Shown here: positions 18,901 to 29,612 of the stretch, piece by piece
Numbering within the stretch: position 1 is the first letter of the stretch
How the letters are laid out: each line of letters opens with the position of its first letter
DNA from: Bugula neritina
Taxonomy: Eukaryota > Bryozoa > Gymnolaemata > Cheilostomatida > Bugulidae
Reading direction: 5' to 3'
DNA: 64,000 nt
NCBI GenBank assembly: GCA_964035545.1
Contig: OZ037765.1
Location: 1,521,001-1,585,000 of the forward strand
Program-made: the position numbers and the translations under genes
Notes under the pieces: generated by a model
Database searches by the model: none
Told to the model about the DNA's origin: nothing
Seen by the model: the letters and a program-made list of their open reading frames with translations, nothing else

Positions 18901-21768
18901 TGCCAGCTTCACATGTATGAACCAATGACTTGGTGAACAGCAGTATACACTCAACATTGTAGTATTTCCGTAACAGATAGCCTGTGTTTATAGCCTGCCG
19001 GATGTAAAGCCGGGACATTTGAGACCTACCCTACACACTCCGTGGATCCTTATGGTAAACACTACAAGAGACCTGTGCATGTGGTGAACAAGACCGGCAA
19101 GACGTACATCCCCAACTCTGGGCCTAAGACTGCTCCTATCACCTCCATTATCAACCAGAATGTCATCAAGTGAGTTCAATAGGGTGAAGGTCACGGGGTC
19201 AACATTGTGTTGCTAGGTTACAGATTGACTGTGGCATCCCAGCGTATATGCATACGTATAAGGCAACAAAGTTGTTGCGAACATTAAACCAAATTTTTTT
19301 GAATCTACTAAAATAGGAAAAATAATTCAATTTAGGGCCGACAACTCCAAATATAAATTAATCTCCTACACTAGCACTACTCTCATTTCTATCTAGAAAT
19401 ATCAAAAGTAATATTTATAGCACTGGACTTTAGAAAATATGGGCAAACATTTCCAGGTCAATTTGTCTTTTAAAAGTATATTGTCATTAGTTGAAAAACT
19501 GTAACTGCTTCTAGCTTACATTAAAAGAAGACAACTTCTTACCAATGTACACAGTAAGATAAAATAGCCAGCCTATTTGAGAAAATAGTTGATAGAGCAA
19601 GCCTTCTTAGACAAGTTGACAAAACCCCAACATGCAGCATGGTGAATACGAGTAAATACAGCGGCTAGTTGAATATTCCTGCACTCATTTATTATGTTAA
19701 ACCACAATTGTTTAGTTACCATTTCTTCTATTCTATATCTTCACAGTTTAAACACCGCCACCGTATTTTCTAAGTTTCTTTATTTTGCAAGGCAGATGGC
19801 TATGCTTACTTTTAGAACTAAAATCTTATCAAGCCGTTTAAAGTTTAAAGTAAACATTATGCTATATTAAAGAGTTTTACCAGCTAATTTGGCAGACTGC
19901 CAAATATTCTGCATTCATAAAACAGGCTCAAATCCTGAACAGAAACAGTGTACTTGGGACTCTACAGGGCATAGTATAATCTATTAACTAGGTGTATTAT
20001 CTCATGGTGTTTGTTTATGCTTCGTCTAGTAAACATCTGTCAGCTATCTCTCATATTCCCATTCAGTCCTACTTATTCACCTTGCAAATCCACCTTGCAG
20101 ACCCACCTTACAATCCCACCTGACAATCCCACCATAAATGCCACTACTACTAACACTACTAGTACTACTAGTACTACTAATGCTACTACCACTACTACTA
20201 CTGCTACTACTGCTACTACTGCTTTTACTACTACTACTGCTACTACTGCTTTTACTACTACTACTGCTACTACTACTACTGCTACTACTAATACTGCTAC
20301 TACTAATACTGCTACTGCTACTACTACTTCCACCATCATCACTAGTACTATTACCAGTACTATTGCTACTATTAGTCTAATATTAGAGTCACTAATTTTA
20401 GTGTTTCTTCATTCATCTACACAGAAATCTCAAAGCATATCTTAAAACTCCTATAACTGAAACTAGCAGCTAGTGCTATGGCATAAAGCTCCAGTTAGGA
20501 CTTTAGTTTTCATATTAGATACGAATTTGTCATGACACTCTCAATGTATGTTTATACACTGGTACTGTTAGTATTGGAAAGTATGTAGTTTACTATGCAC
20601 CTTGGTACAACCACCCGTTTCTTATGGCGCTAATAGTACATGCATGTACTCAACATTCGTAGCAGCAGAAGACAGTCTGTGAAATTTAGAGTTTTCTTAG
20701 AAGTTTAGGGAAACCCCTCTACTCCCTTCCTCTATATACATGGTTACACATCCTAGGAAATATAGCCAAGAGTTTGAGTTTAAAGGTGCTGGTTTATGGA
20801 TCAAACTCCAGTATATTTAGTTGGTGTAACAAAGGATAGCCTAAGTTCTTTAATTGTCTGTGAATCCTTGTTTTTTATTAATATCAAAGTTTTTTCTGCT
20901 ATATCTGTCATGCACAACATGGGCGTTTCCCAATTTCTCCTACACGCCCCCCCCCCCTTTACCCAGGCTGTTCTTTCAACCCTCGAATTTTTTCTAAGCA
21001 AGTTTAAAATAACTATTTACAGAGATTGAGTGCTCCATTCCCATTTCTAATGCAAAATACTCTCCAGTATTTTACTTGACTTTTTAAATACATGTAATAC
21101 CAAAATCTGATCTAGACACCAATTTAATTCACATTCAATTTTATTAGATTTTAGGTTAAATACTAAACCTTAGGCTAAAGCTTAAAAGCTGTCTTGTCAT
21201 GAAAACTGTTGAATTCATCTTTTAATGAAAATCCAATCCACAAATTAGATTTACCTAAAAACTGAGGCCTCATCTTTAGAGACTAATGTCCAAAGACATG
21301 TTACGTAACCAAGTGTACTATGACCTCAAGTATTGGGACAGGTCCAGGGGGTCAACCTAGTTAGACACATATTTGAGATAACACCAGCTAGTACTGCTTT
21401 GTTATAAAACACGAATGTTATCTTCACCTTGTGCACACAGCTTAAAGTCTATATTATACAAGGGGCACACCTACCTATTGTACTCAATACAAAAGCCAAC
21501 CAAAGTCAATACCTCTTTTCAAGTGTAGTGGACTCGACTAAACATAGTTATCATTGTAGTGTTTAAATTCAAACTATATTTACCTGCTTCTAAAGCTTTC
21601 ACTTACACATTTATTAAATGGGACAGTTGTTAGTAAGCCATGCTAATAACCTTTAAGTCTTGTAGACATGCATGTATTACATATTGGTAATCAATAAACT
21701 CTGTCTGTGATTGTAGGGCTGTAAACAGACAGAACTACAAGACTGTCCGTTCAGTGACTGTCCACTAG
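15907..21768 (+). CDS. CFAP96: Cilia and flagella associated protein 96 (C4orf47-like), complete
   Basis: Six exons: 15907-16003, 16373-16592, 17145-17358, 18358-18537, 18994-19169, 21717-21768, giving 312 residues against about 309 in the human protein. Family landmarks occur in order: an N-terminal MGDKGGKSDMDRMGIFQEM, KQMLPGGVKEK, GYF..F.RVFEGE, NLGKPFLPSSGDKKP, LGGPVPAFSAQNK, YTNPGKKGTGYGY, FKLNMHPKAYFDE, KAGTFETYPTHSVDPY, and a C-terminal AVNRQNYKTV. The protein is associated with motile cilia, basal bodies or axonemal microtubules; its biochemical role is not known to me. At exon 5 the acceptor ending at 18993 was chosen because the upstream AG near 18976 breaks the frame. Intron 3 carries a SINE, and the 2.5-kb intron 5 carries an ACT-type microsatellite. 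The gene converges with ELOVL6. Confidence 0.95.
17620..17745 (+). mobile_element. Diverged tRNA-derived SINE, related to the one at 41421
   Basis: It has an A-box-like GTCTAGTATTTAAAGCACT, a B-box-like GGGTTCAAATT (17670-17680), and then a tail, ATCATAATTGCTTTTGTGTC, resembling the conserved 3' domain of the element at 41421. It lies inside CFAP96 intron 3, in the same orientation as the gene. Confidence 0.6.
20131..20365. repeat. ACT/GCT trinucleotide microsatellite
   Basis: Imperfect (ACT)n with interspersed GCT, TTT and AAT triplets, in intron 5 of CFAP96. The triplet period keeps frames open on both strands (Thr/Ala-rich, Leu-rich and Val-rich), but none is likely to be a gene. Confidence 0.9.
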
Positions 21769-22064
21769 ATCTGAAATCAGGACACCACTAGTACATGACC
21801 AATCAAGAAATTCTTCTGATTTCGTAACTGGATTACTTAGATATCTCAAACTCCAACAGATAACCGGCCAAATCCATGTGAACTTTGCCCAGGAAGTTCT
21901 GGAAAGACAAATTTGTACAAATATTTTATGCTACCTAAAAGTGACTAAAACTGAACATTTAAAAGAATGTATTCCCAATAATGCGACTATAATAATATAT
22001 ATGTAATCTACATATTGTGCAGATGATATGTGAGAGACTTTTAGTTTACCTTTATTATATCACT

Positions 22065-22070
22065 AATAAA
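22065..22070 (+). terminator. Polyadenylation signal, CFAP96
   Basis: AATAAA about 300 bases after the CFAP96 stop. Confidence 0.45.
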
Positions 22071-22951
22071 TTCCTTAACCATGTTGTCTAATTTCATTTC
22101 AATCATCTAAATTCTAAAACATGTGTGAGCACAATAACACATGTTTACAAGGTTTATAATTTATACAGTAAACCATATAATATTCAATTGGATATTCAGG
22201 TTTGAAGTATAAGTGTTTTATTTCACAAAGATAAAATGAATCAAAGACCCCACTAAAGTCAACACTAATCTTAATTTTGCATCTTGTGATTTGATCAACA
22301 ATTTGGCAAGTGAACTGCTGCTAGATATATAGCGCTGCTGCCAGATAAAACCTCCAGTGGGACGCCACTTTTGGCATCCTCCCAAATCTTGTGAAGCACA
22401 ATCTTGGCATCCACCCAAGTAATATGGAGGCATATTATCAACTGGAAAGGACAGAGATGGTAGTTTAGAAGGGGAGCACTTTTCAATAACCTTCCCACAA
22501 AGAATAATTCACCAACAATAGTGTTGCCACAACTCAAACAGCTTGAAGCAAATTCACTTGAGATATGAATAAACTAAACAGTGTCCTTGAAAAGGCCGTT
22601 AGCCCAATACCACTGCTGAATGGGGGAAGGGCTGAAATATATCACAGGATTATTTTATCATTTCAAAATAGTTTATTTTAGAAAACAATACAGAGTAGTG
22701 AAAATGACAGAAAACAAAAGAAAGTTATAAGACCTGAAATCTCAAGCAAACAAACTCTAAGTGTTACAGTAAGGGACAAAAACACTACAATGGATGCCAT
22801 TTGCATAGTTAAACTGAAAACAATAGTCTATTTGGTCTGTAGTCATGAGAGTAAATCACGTTTACATTCATGTGCGTGTACTTGACCTATTATCTCTTAA
22901 GAAAGTCTTTGGTTGTAGTTGAAAGTTTTATTACCTAGTTTATTGTATTGC
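22071..22951. other. Convergent 3' region between CFAP96 and ELOVL6
   Basis: Likely ELOVL6 3' UTR plus spacer. Complement-strand AATAAA signals lie at 22672-22677 and 22217-22222. The short complement-strand ORFs at 22218-22537 show no known domain. Confidence 0.45.
22672..22677 (-). terminator. Candidate polyadenylation signal, ELOVL6
   Basis: AATAAA on the minus strand about 275 bases after the ELOVL6 stop. A second at 22217-22222 would give a longer 3' UTR. Confidence 0.4.
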
Positions 22952-23791
22952 TCATTGAACTTTGCTCAGTCGTTTCTTTTCCTCTGTTAAAGATGGAGCA
23001 GCTCTAGGTGGTGGGTTAATGTAACTATCATAGAAAAACTTTGCAAATAAAACAAAGTAGCTCAAATACATTACGAATGAATAGCCAATGTTTCTCATTG
23101 AAATATCACAGTAACGGCCTTGTTTTTTCATCGAGTAGACGTAAAAGTTTATTAGGCAGCCTACCACCATTTGAATAAGCTGTAACAGCGTGATAAGCAT
23201 TCGAATCTGATTGGGAACGCGTATCTTCATGGCTCGAAGTGTGTAGTAGGAGTACATAACCGCATGAACAGCGAAATTCATACAAATAAACCAGCGGCCG
23301 TGAGAGCTTTTCTCCGTGAAGCTGTACCAAGTGTAGAGAAGAACGGTGATATGGTGATACCAATGCAGAAATATAAGAGGCTGCTTTCTCAGCACAATGA
23401 ACACTGTGTCTCCCAGCTCTATAATTTTTGACAATGTGAACAGCCCTGTCCAGAACTGAGTGGCCGGGTGCTCCATGTAGCTGGCAACACACGAGGAGTA
23501 GTACAGCCCTTCGTACCGCAGCACGTGGATGATTTCTGGCCACATTCTAACTGTACCAATCACACTGAACAACGCCAACATACCACTCCACAAGGTGAGG
23601 GCCGAACTGAGGCCGTACTTTTCTTTTCTCTGCATTATCCACTGACCTCCAAATATGACGACTACGTACACCAGAGACGACCACACGGAGAGCATGTAGT
23701 GGTTCTTGACAAACTGCAGCAGAGTTCCGCTGTCTATTGACTTTTCAAACTCAAATACAGTCATATTGAATGGCTCTACGGTACCTGCCAT
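22952..23791 (-). CDS. ELOVL6: ELOVL6-like very long chain fatty acid elongase
   Basis: A 279-residue ELO-family protein. It condenses malonyl-CoA with a long-chain acyl-CoA, the first and rate-limiting step of elongation, in the ER membrane. The diagnostic histidine box HWYHH is at 143-147. It is preceded by SKIIELGDTVFIVLRKQPLI and followed by NFAVHAVMYSYYTLRA and MYLSYFVLFAKFF, with several hydrophobic membrane segments. The HWYHHITVLLYTWYS stretch and MYSYY pattern place it with ELOVL6/3, which elongate C12-C16 saturated and monounsaturated chains, rather than with ELOVL2/4/5. The start is the Met of MAGTVEPF. The frame is open 19 codons upstream, but a splice acceptor (CTTCTTGCAG on the minus strand, ending near 23802) lies between, so the upstream part is intron and a 5' UTR exon lies further right. 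The coding region is a single exon. The C-terminal tail is Lys-rich but lacks a clear KKxx signal. Confidence 0.93.
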   Translation of the reverse strand: MAGTVEPFNMTVFEFEKSIDSGTLLQFVKNHYMLSVWSSLVYVVVIFGGQWIMQRKEKYGLSSALTLWSGMLALFSVIGTVRMWPEIIHVLRYEGLYYSSCVASYMEHPATQFWTGLFTLSKIIELGDTVFIVLRKQPLIFLHWYHHITVLLYTWYSFTEKSSHGRWFICMNFAVHAVMYSYYTLRAMKIRVPNQIRMLITLLQLIQMVVGCLINFYVYSMKKQGRYCDISMRNIGYSFVMYLSYFVLFAKFFYDSYINPPPRAAPSLTEEKKRLSKVQ

Positions 23792-23848
23792 CTTGTATTC
23801 CCTGCAAGAAGAAACTCTAATAGCTGATGAAACTGTTAATTGAAGCAC

Positions 23849-24770
23849 TAAACTGTCAGTATAAGTGTCACATAGTGGTAGACAGCTTCTAAGCAGATCA
23901 CAGAGTTAACGGCCCCTATCTAATAAAATTGGGACATAATTAAAAAATGGCTAAGTAAACAGGTAACTTAAAGCAAGAGAATGTGTAAAAAGAATACAAT
24001 TGAAACTTTTTTACAGACACTTTTAGATAACAATTGTTAACATTGAAACGCAAGTTGTATAAATTTATTATAGTTTTTTCAAAATAAACTATCTTTAGCT
24101 AAATGCTAACACACTGGCTGCTGCTCATCAACGCAGGTAAAACTGAAACTTCGGCAATCAAATGTTTAACACGAGCAGAAACGACTCATTTATCAACAAA
24201 GTCAAATTTTAGCATGGCACAGTAGAAACCATCTTCAACTATAGTACTCCTACTACTACTACTACTGGTGACTGGTGACTAGCACAGTAGTGCCGTAATC
24301 ATAGTGATGGTTACTGCAGCAGTCAGTGGAAGAAAATGAAAGTCAAGGTGTGAAAATCAATGTCACATATAATTAGTATGATAGTCGTATTGAATGAATG
24401 TCAGCAGCAACACACAAGGAGTAAGTGCACTGGCATACATTCTAGCAGCATACATAATACATATGATACAGCAATACTTATTACAATGCTAGATTCAATG
24501 TAGATTTAAGTTTAACAGTGTCAGCTAACCACGAACACCTAAGCTACATTAAACTGAAAGAGTGATGGCTACTAAATATATTTTTTAAGGTAAAACATAA
24601 GTCTAACGGTAATTGTAATCACTAATCAGTGAACCAATAATCATATTTATAATTATAATAATGCCACATCTTTAAAAGTACTTGAAGAATTTTGAATTGG
24701 ACTTGAAAAATAATATTATTAATAATAAAAACTATCAATCCAGAAAATAAGAAATAAATTCAAACTCAAA
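23849..24770. other. Upstream region and probable 5' intron of ELOVL6
   Basis: No ORF or family recognised. The untranslated first exon of ELOVL6 should lie here or further right. A short CTA run at 24250-24265 is the first of the repeats that dominate the next 3 kb. Confidence 0.4.
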
Positions 24771-24779
24771 ATATGAATT

Positions 24780-25600
24780 ATTAGTTGTCATACTCAGACT
24801 TTACTCACAATACTACTATTAGTACTACTATTACTATCAGTATTATTTATACTTTAAGTTTAACTTATGATAATCAGTAATCACAATCACAATGCCGATG
24901 GTTATGGTAACGATATTACTAATATTATAACTAATACTAACAGTAATAGTAATACTGACAGTGACTCGACATTTCACTTTCAGATTTACTTTTAGACTGT
25001 CACGGTCATTTAAGACTAAATTTCCACGAGTTAAAATTATACCAACACTAATAGTAATACTAATAGTAATACTAATACAGTATTGCTAGTAGTAGTAGTT
25101 ACAGTAACTAACAATAACATTAAATGACTAAAAAGTATATGTAATAGCTACTAGCACTAGTAATACTAATACTAATAGTAATACTAATAGTAACAGTAAC
25201 ACTAATAGTAATAGTAATTTACTAACAGAAACTATATTAATATTTATTCATATTGTTCTCATTTGTGATTCAGATTTTAATTCTTATTCTTAACTAAACA
25301 GTGACACTAACACTAACAGTAAACACTCTGGTGATGAGTCAATTATCAATATCACTATCAGAGGGCTGAGACCAGCTCCAAGAACTACAGTAGAACTGAA
25401 CGTAGTACTAGTAGTACTAGTATTACAACTGCTAGTACCTGTGCTACTACTAGACCTAGTAACTGTAAGTCACTAAGTAGTAGTACTACTACTACGTCTA
25501 CTAATACTAGTAGTAGTACTACTAGTACTGTAGTAGTAGTCGAAGAACTACTACTACTAGTACTACTACTACTACTACTAGATGAAGATGTAACTACAAA
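24780..25600. repeat. CTA/TAG and TAATAC-type repeats with orientation switches
   Basis: Runs of (ACTAATAGTAAT)-type sequence at about 24810-24960 and 25040-25220 are followed at 25395-25590 by dense CTA and TAG triplets that reverse orientation several times. Each switch creates a perfect inverted repeat. The Val/Ser-rich complement-strand ORF at 25385-25606 is a by-product. Confidence 0.85.
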
Positions 25601-25739
25601 AAGCAAAACATACTATCAAAGCTATAACTACCTATTTCAATCAAAATAAATACTACCTAATTCACTACAAAGTATAATCCTGCGTGCCAGGCTTCCTTCA
25701 ATACCATGTGCCTGTTGGGTACGATAGTGAATACTGAAT

Positions 25740-26050
25740 AGGTTTTCAATTTGTGTTGGTGATAACAACGAATAAATTTACTTGACGCCCAACTTGACCC
25801 CATACCGACCAATGAACTCAATAATTATTAACTGGAATGGGTACGATTGTACTTTGTAATGTAACCTCGTTGCCGATTGGCTTTGTGAGCCCGAGCATGC
25901 TCTTTTTCTAGCGGGAGAAAATAGAGCCGGTCGTCCATCATTTCGATTGAGTGAATCTCACTTTTAAACTTTGTTTTTTGTCCTGCTTTATATCTGAAGC
26001 GACTATATTTTTATTTAATTGTGTTTTCTATCACCTCTACTTCGTTAAAC
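25740..26050 (+). promoter_or_regulatory. Putative promoter and 5' UTR of the THAP-domain gene
   Basis: This block is less AT-rich than its surroundings. It has inverted CCAAT words (GATTGG near 25876 and CCAAT near 25811) and leads into a THAP start codon at 26051. No TATA box is obvious. The assignment rests mainly on position. Confidence 0.35.
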
Positions 26051-27986
26051 ATGTCGAATTCTCCGTATCCTAAGCAAACTAAGGGTCAAAGAAGCAAGAC
26101 CACTGAGTCTCAGTGTTGTGCATACAGTTGCCGCAACTACCAGTACAGCAGTTACATAAAGACAAAAAAAATCTCTTTTCACAAGTAAGTATATGGCTTT
26201 AGTTACAACAATCAGTGAAAGTAATACATGAACTAGCGTAACAGTAGGCTTAATAGTTGTGGTAGCGGTGCTGCTGCCTACTAGTAGTACTAGTACTAGT
26301 AGTACTCTACTACTACTACTAGTAGTAGTAATACTAATAGCTAAGCCTAAGGCTAATGGCTAATGTTATACTTACAGTATCAGTATGATAGTACTACTAC
26401 TACTACTACTGCTGCTACTACTACTACTACTACTACTACTACTAGCCTACGGCTACTACTACTGCTACTACTACTACTAGCCTACTGCTACTACTAGTAC
26501 TAGTACTAGCCTACTAGTACTACTACTACTAGTACTACTACTAGCCTACTGCTACTACTACTACTAGTACTAGCCTGCTACTACTACTACTAGCCTACTG
26601 CTACTACCACTACTAGCCTACTACCACTACTAGCCTACTACTACTACTAGCCTACTGCTACTACTACTACTAGCCTACTACTACTACTACTACTAGCCTA
26701 CTGTTACTACTACTACTACTAGCCTACTGCTACTACCACTACTAGCCTACTACTACTACTACTACTACTAGCCTACTACTACTACTAGCCTACTGCTACT
26801 ACTACTACTACTAGCCTACTACTACTACTACTACTACTAGCCTACTGCTACTACTACTACTACTAGCCTACTACTACTACTACTACTACTAGCCTACTGC
26901 TACTACTACTAGCCTACTACTACTAGCCTACTACTACTACTAGCCTACTGCTACTACTACTACTACTAGCCTACTGCTACTACCACTACTAGCCTACTAC
27001 TACTACTACTACTACTAGCCTACTGCTACTACTACTACTACTAGCCTACTACTACTACTACTAGCCTACTGCTACTACTACTACTAGTAGAGCGCTACTT
27101 TGGCAATGCAGTTATAATTGAGTGTTGAACTAATATCTTTATTGTGTCATCTACTCAGGTGTCTCTTGCTTATATTTCAGATGTAATATACGCCTGTCCC
27201 TATTTGTGTTATTTACAGACATGTTTGTATTACTGGACTTGTATGTGCCATTGACACAGTATTTGGGTTGGTGGAGAAACTGTTGGTGCCTAAAACGCTC
27301 GACTATCTGCTAATGTATAAATTTTCGCAAGACCATTTAGAGCTGTGGTATGCTATAGCTCTAAACAGCTATGCATGAAGCCCAGTCTGCATCCACTTAT
27401 GTTAACATGTTTATTTGTTCTCTTACTCTCTTATCTCTTTCCTTCAGGTGTTCGGTTTTTCACTTTGCTTTGATAGGTGCAACTAAGATGGTCGGTTGGA
27501 CCAACTGTGTTGAAAAGTGAATTTTTTTGCATGAGCTTAGCGGTTAAAATGCATGCAATATGAAGTATATTTTATTAACTTTTGAATACCAAGAGACAAA
27601 GATAATGAATTTTCAAAAATTTCCAAAACTGTGGTGTCAAAGCAATTGTGCATTTTTTAATTAAATGACTTTTTTGGCTTAATTGCATGCAAGGTTTTGC
27701 TTGTGTTCTAAAAAACATCATTTTTTCTGGGTAAACATAATCCAATCATTAATTGTGAACAGGCAATTGATGCCCAAGCATTTTTTTAATATCTGTTTTA
27801 GGTGGATGGAATAATAACGCATCTGTTACTGGCTTTCAGTCTATCTTTAGAAAATTGGTGACCCGATGTGGTGTACATCCAGGCAACTCAGGAAATTCTA
27901 AGCCATTAGATAGCACAACTGCTATTCATGGAGACATCATTAGGCATCGAAAATCATCATTTCTCCCTTTTAAATTTACTCATTGA
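26051..27986 (+). pseudogene. Truncated THAP-domain / P-element-transposase-like gene
   Basis: Exon 26051-26184 starts at ATG and encodes the first half of a THAP zinc finger: QCCAYSCRNYQ..KKISFHK, matching the CxAYxCxN..SFHKFP pattern of THAP proteins. It ends at a good donor (AAgtaagt) where known THAP genes also have an intron. The expected continuation (FP... to the C-x2-H zinc ligands) is not found before 27801; a CTA repeat fills that interval. Exon 27802-27986 encodes GGWNNNASVTGFQSIFRKLV and runs to a TGA, resembling the C-terminal region of THAP9 / P-element-type transposases. The phases of the two exons do not match directly. A 29-base segment at 27448-27476 with acceptor and donor would bridge them in frame but lacks the missing zinc ligands. 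Most likely this is an internally deleted, dead transposase-derived gene. A domesticated short protein is possible. Confidence 0.5.
26271..27090. repeat. CTA satellite with higher-order unit ending in GCC or GC
   Basis: From about 26390 the sequence is (CTA)n interrupted regularly by AGCCTA and CTGCTA, giving an irregular higher-order unit of about 20-50 bases with roughly 25 AGCCTA junctions. The left edge (26275-26340) switches between CTA and TAG orientation. It lies inside the intron of the broken THAP gene. Confidence 0.92.
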
Positions 27987-29612
27987 AGTATATTATGACT
28001 TATTTCAGCACCACATTGCTAAACTAACAAATATTGCTATGCACAAACTAAATTTCAGGCAATGTAGCAACAAAAGTGTACTGTTTAGAGGCCAGTAATA
28101 AGGATGTGGGTAATTAATCGTTAAGAAGTTATTACAACAGTATTTATATTATAACATTAGATGATAACAAATATTGTTATTGCAATATAATATTATTTTT
28201 TGTTTATTCTGTAATTCTATTGTAATCACTTATTGCTTTCAAATTAGCACTTGAAAACAGAATTTAAAACTTTGAAAGGTTTAAGGAAATCTGTTACTTG
28301 TCTGTGTTGTAAAGCTGTGTCTTACCACCGGTTTTTTTATATTATTTATAAACTTTTATACTTGTTATCCTTACTGCCAGTGTTCATGTACTAAGGCTGA
28401 AATTTGCTTTGCTGTTGCTTTTCATTTAATTTTGACTAATGTGTTGATCTAATCAATAAATATGTAATGCATTTGTTAGGTTATTAAAGTCATTATCATA
28501 TATACTTGAGGTACATGCTTTATAAAATGATAATTAGTCATGAAATTACAAATACCAAAAGTAAAATAAACAAAATAATTGGTTCCTGCTTCACATTGCT
28601 GAATTTTCATTATTTTTTAGTGTTAACCTCAATTTATAAGCTCTAATAGCTTGCATTTATAATGGATTTTACTACTACTGCGTGCAAAACAAGTAGGCGT
28701 GGTTAAGTTTTCCATGTTAAGGCGGAGCTAAACTATTTGGCCATGCTAAAACGTCCTTGGCCTCTCCAGGTCTATTCCAGCTCAGTGATACCGACCTTCA
28801 GTGGTGCCATACCAACGGTACCCGCAGATGTAAAACTGTTATGTCCCAAATTGAAAAGTCTTTGCATTATTTGCACGCAAAAAAATTATTTCATGCAATT
28901 TTCTCATAAATAAAATTAAAGTACAATAATCAAATAAAGTTATCTAAACAAAAGTTATCTGCTCTTTTATTTGCAAGGTATGATAGCTTTGCTCCCTGTT
29001 TATAACAACCAAATTATCCCGTGGTAAATCTTCGCACGTTTTAAATATAATTATCATAGTGATAGTCATCGAAATCGGGTTCAGTTTCAGGTGTGTTCAA
29101 TGTGAAAAACCTAGAAGTGATGCCTGTTTTGTTTTTAAAAGATTTGCAAAGATTACATATTTGCCTTTTCTATTACTATCTAAATGCGTATCATAGTTCA
29201 GATTGTTTTTTAATCCATCGTGTATCAGTAATCAGTATGAGTATCACTATGACTATGACTATCACTATGACTGATACTACAACTATGAGTATGACTATCT
29301 CAATCTCAGATCTGACTCTCAATCTGTTGAAGACCTTTTATTTCAACGAGTTGCCTTTGTTATTCAATACCCTTACTATTTAATTAGAATAGACAATAGC
29401 TCTGATTTTCTCCAAACAGTATGAGTATTTAGGTGCACAACATTCACATTGTTTTTCATTTCAAAGCTCCAGGTCTTACGGAAGCTCCGTGTTAAAATTT
29501 TAAGTTACATTCATTTTGGTTTTATAAAGTTTAAATATGAAAATGTTTATGATCATAATATTTTGTACATATTTTTATAGCTACTTTAGTGGGTTCACTC
29601 TCTTCAAGCATA
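27987..29612. other. Intergenic region upstream of the CCDC78-like gene
   Basis: AT-rich. A less AT-rich patch at 28670-28850 resembles the sequence upstream of the THAP exon in composition but shows no clear repeat or ORF. The ORF at 29093-29383 is mostly an ATGACT-type simple repeat (29236-29310). The 5' UTR exon of the CCDC78-like gene is not identified. Confidence 0.45.

Noticed and set aside
18976-18993. Upstream acceptor for CFAP96 exon 5
   Set aside because: Its use adds 18 bases containing TAG in the frame set by exon 4; the acceptor ending at 18993 restores the family sequence.
20011-20445. Thr/Ala-rich, Leu-rich and Val-rich ORFs on both strands
   Set aside because: They arise from a triplet microsatellite inside CFAP96 intron 5; no domain and no splice support.
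23106-23740. ORFs of 145 and 90 codons over the elongase
   Set aside because: Out-of-frame and antisense shadows of the ELOVL6 coding region.
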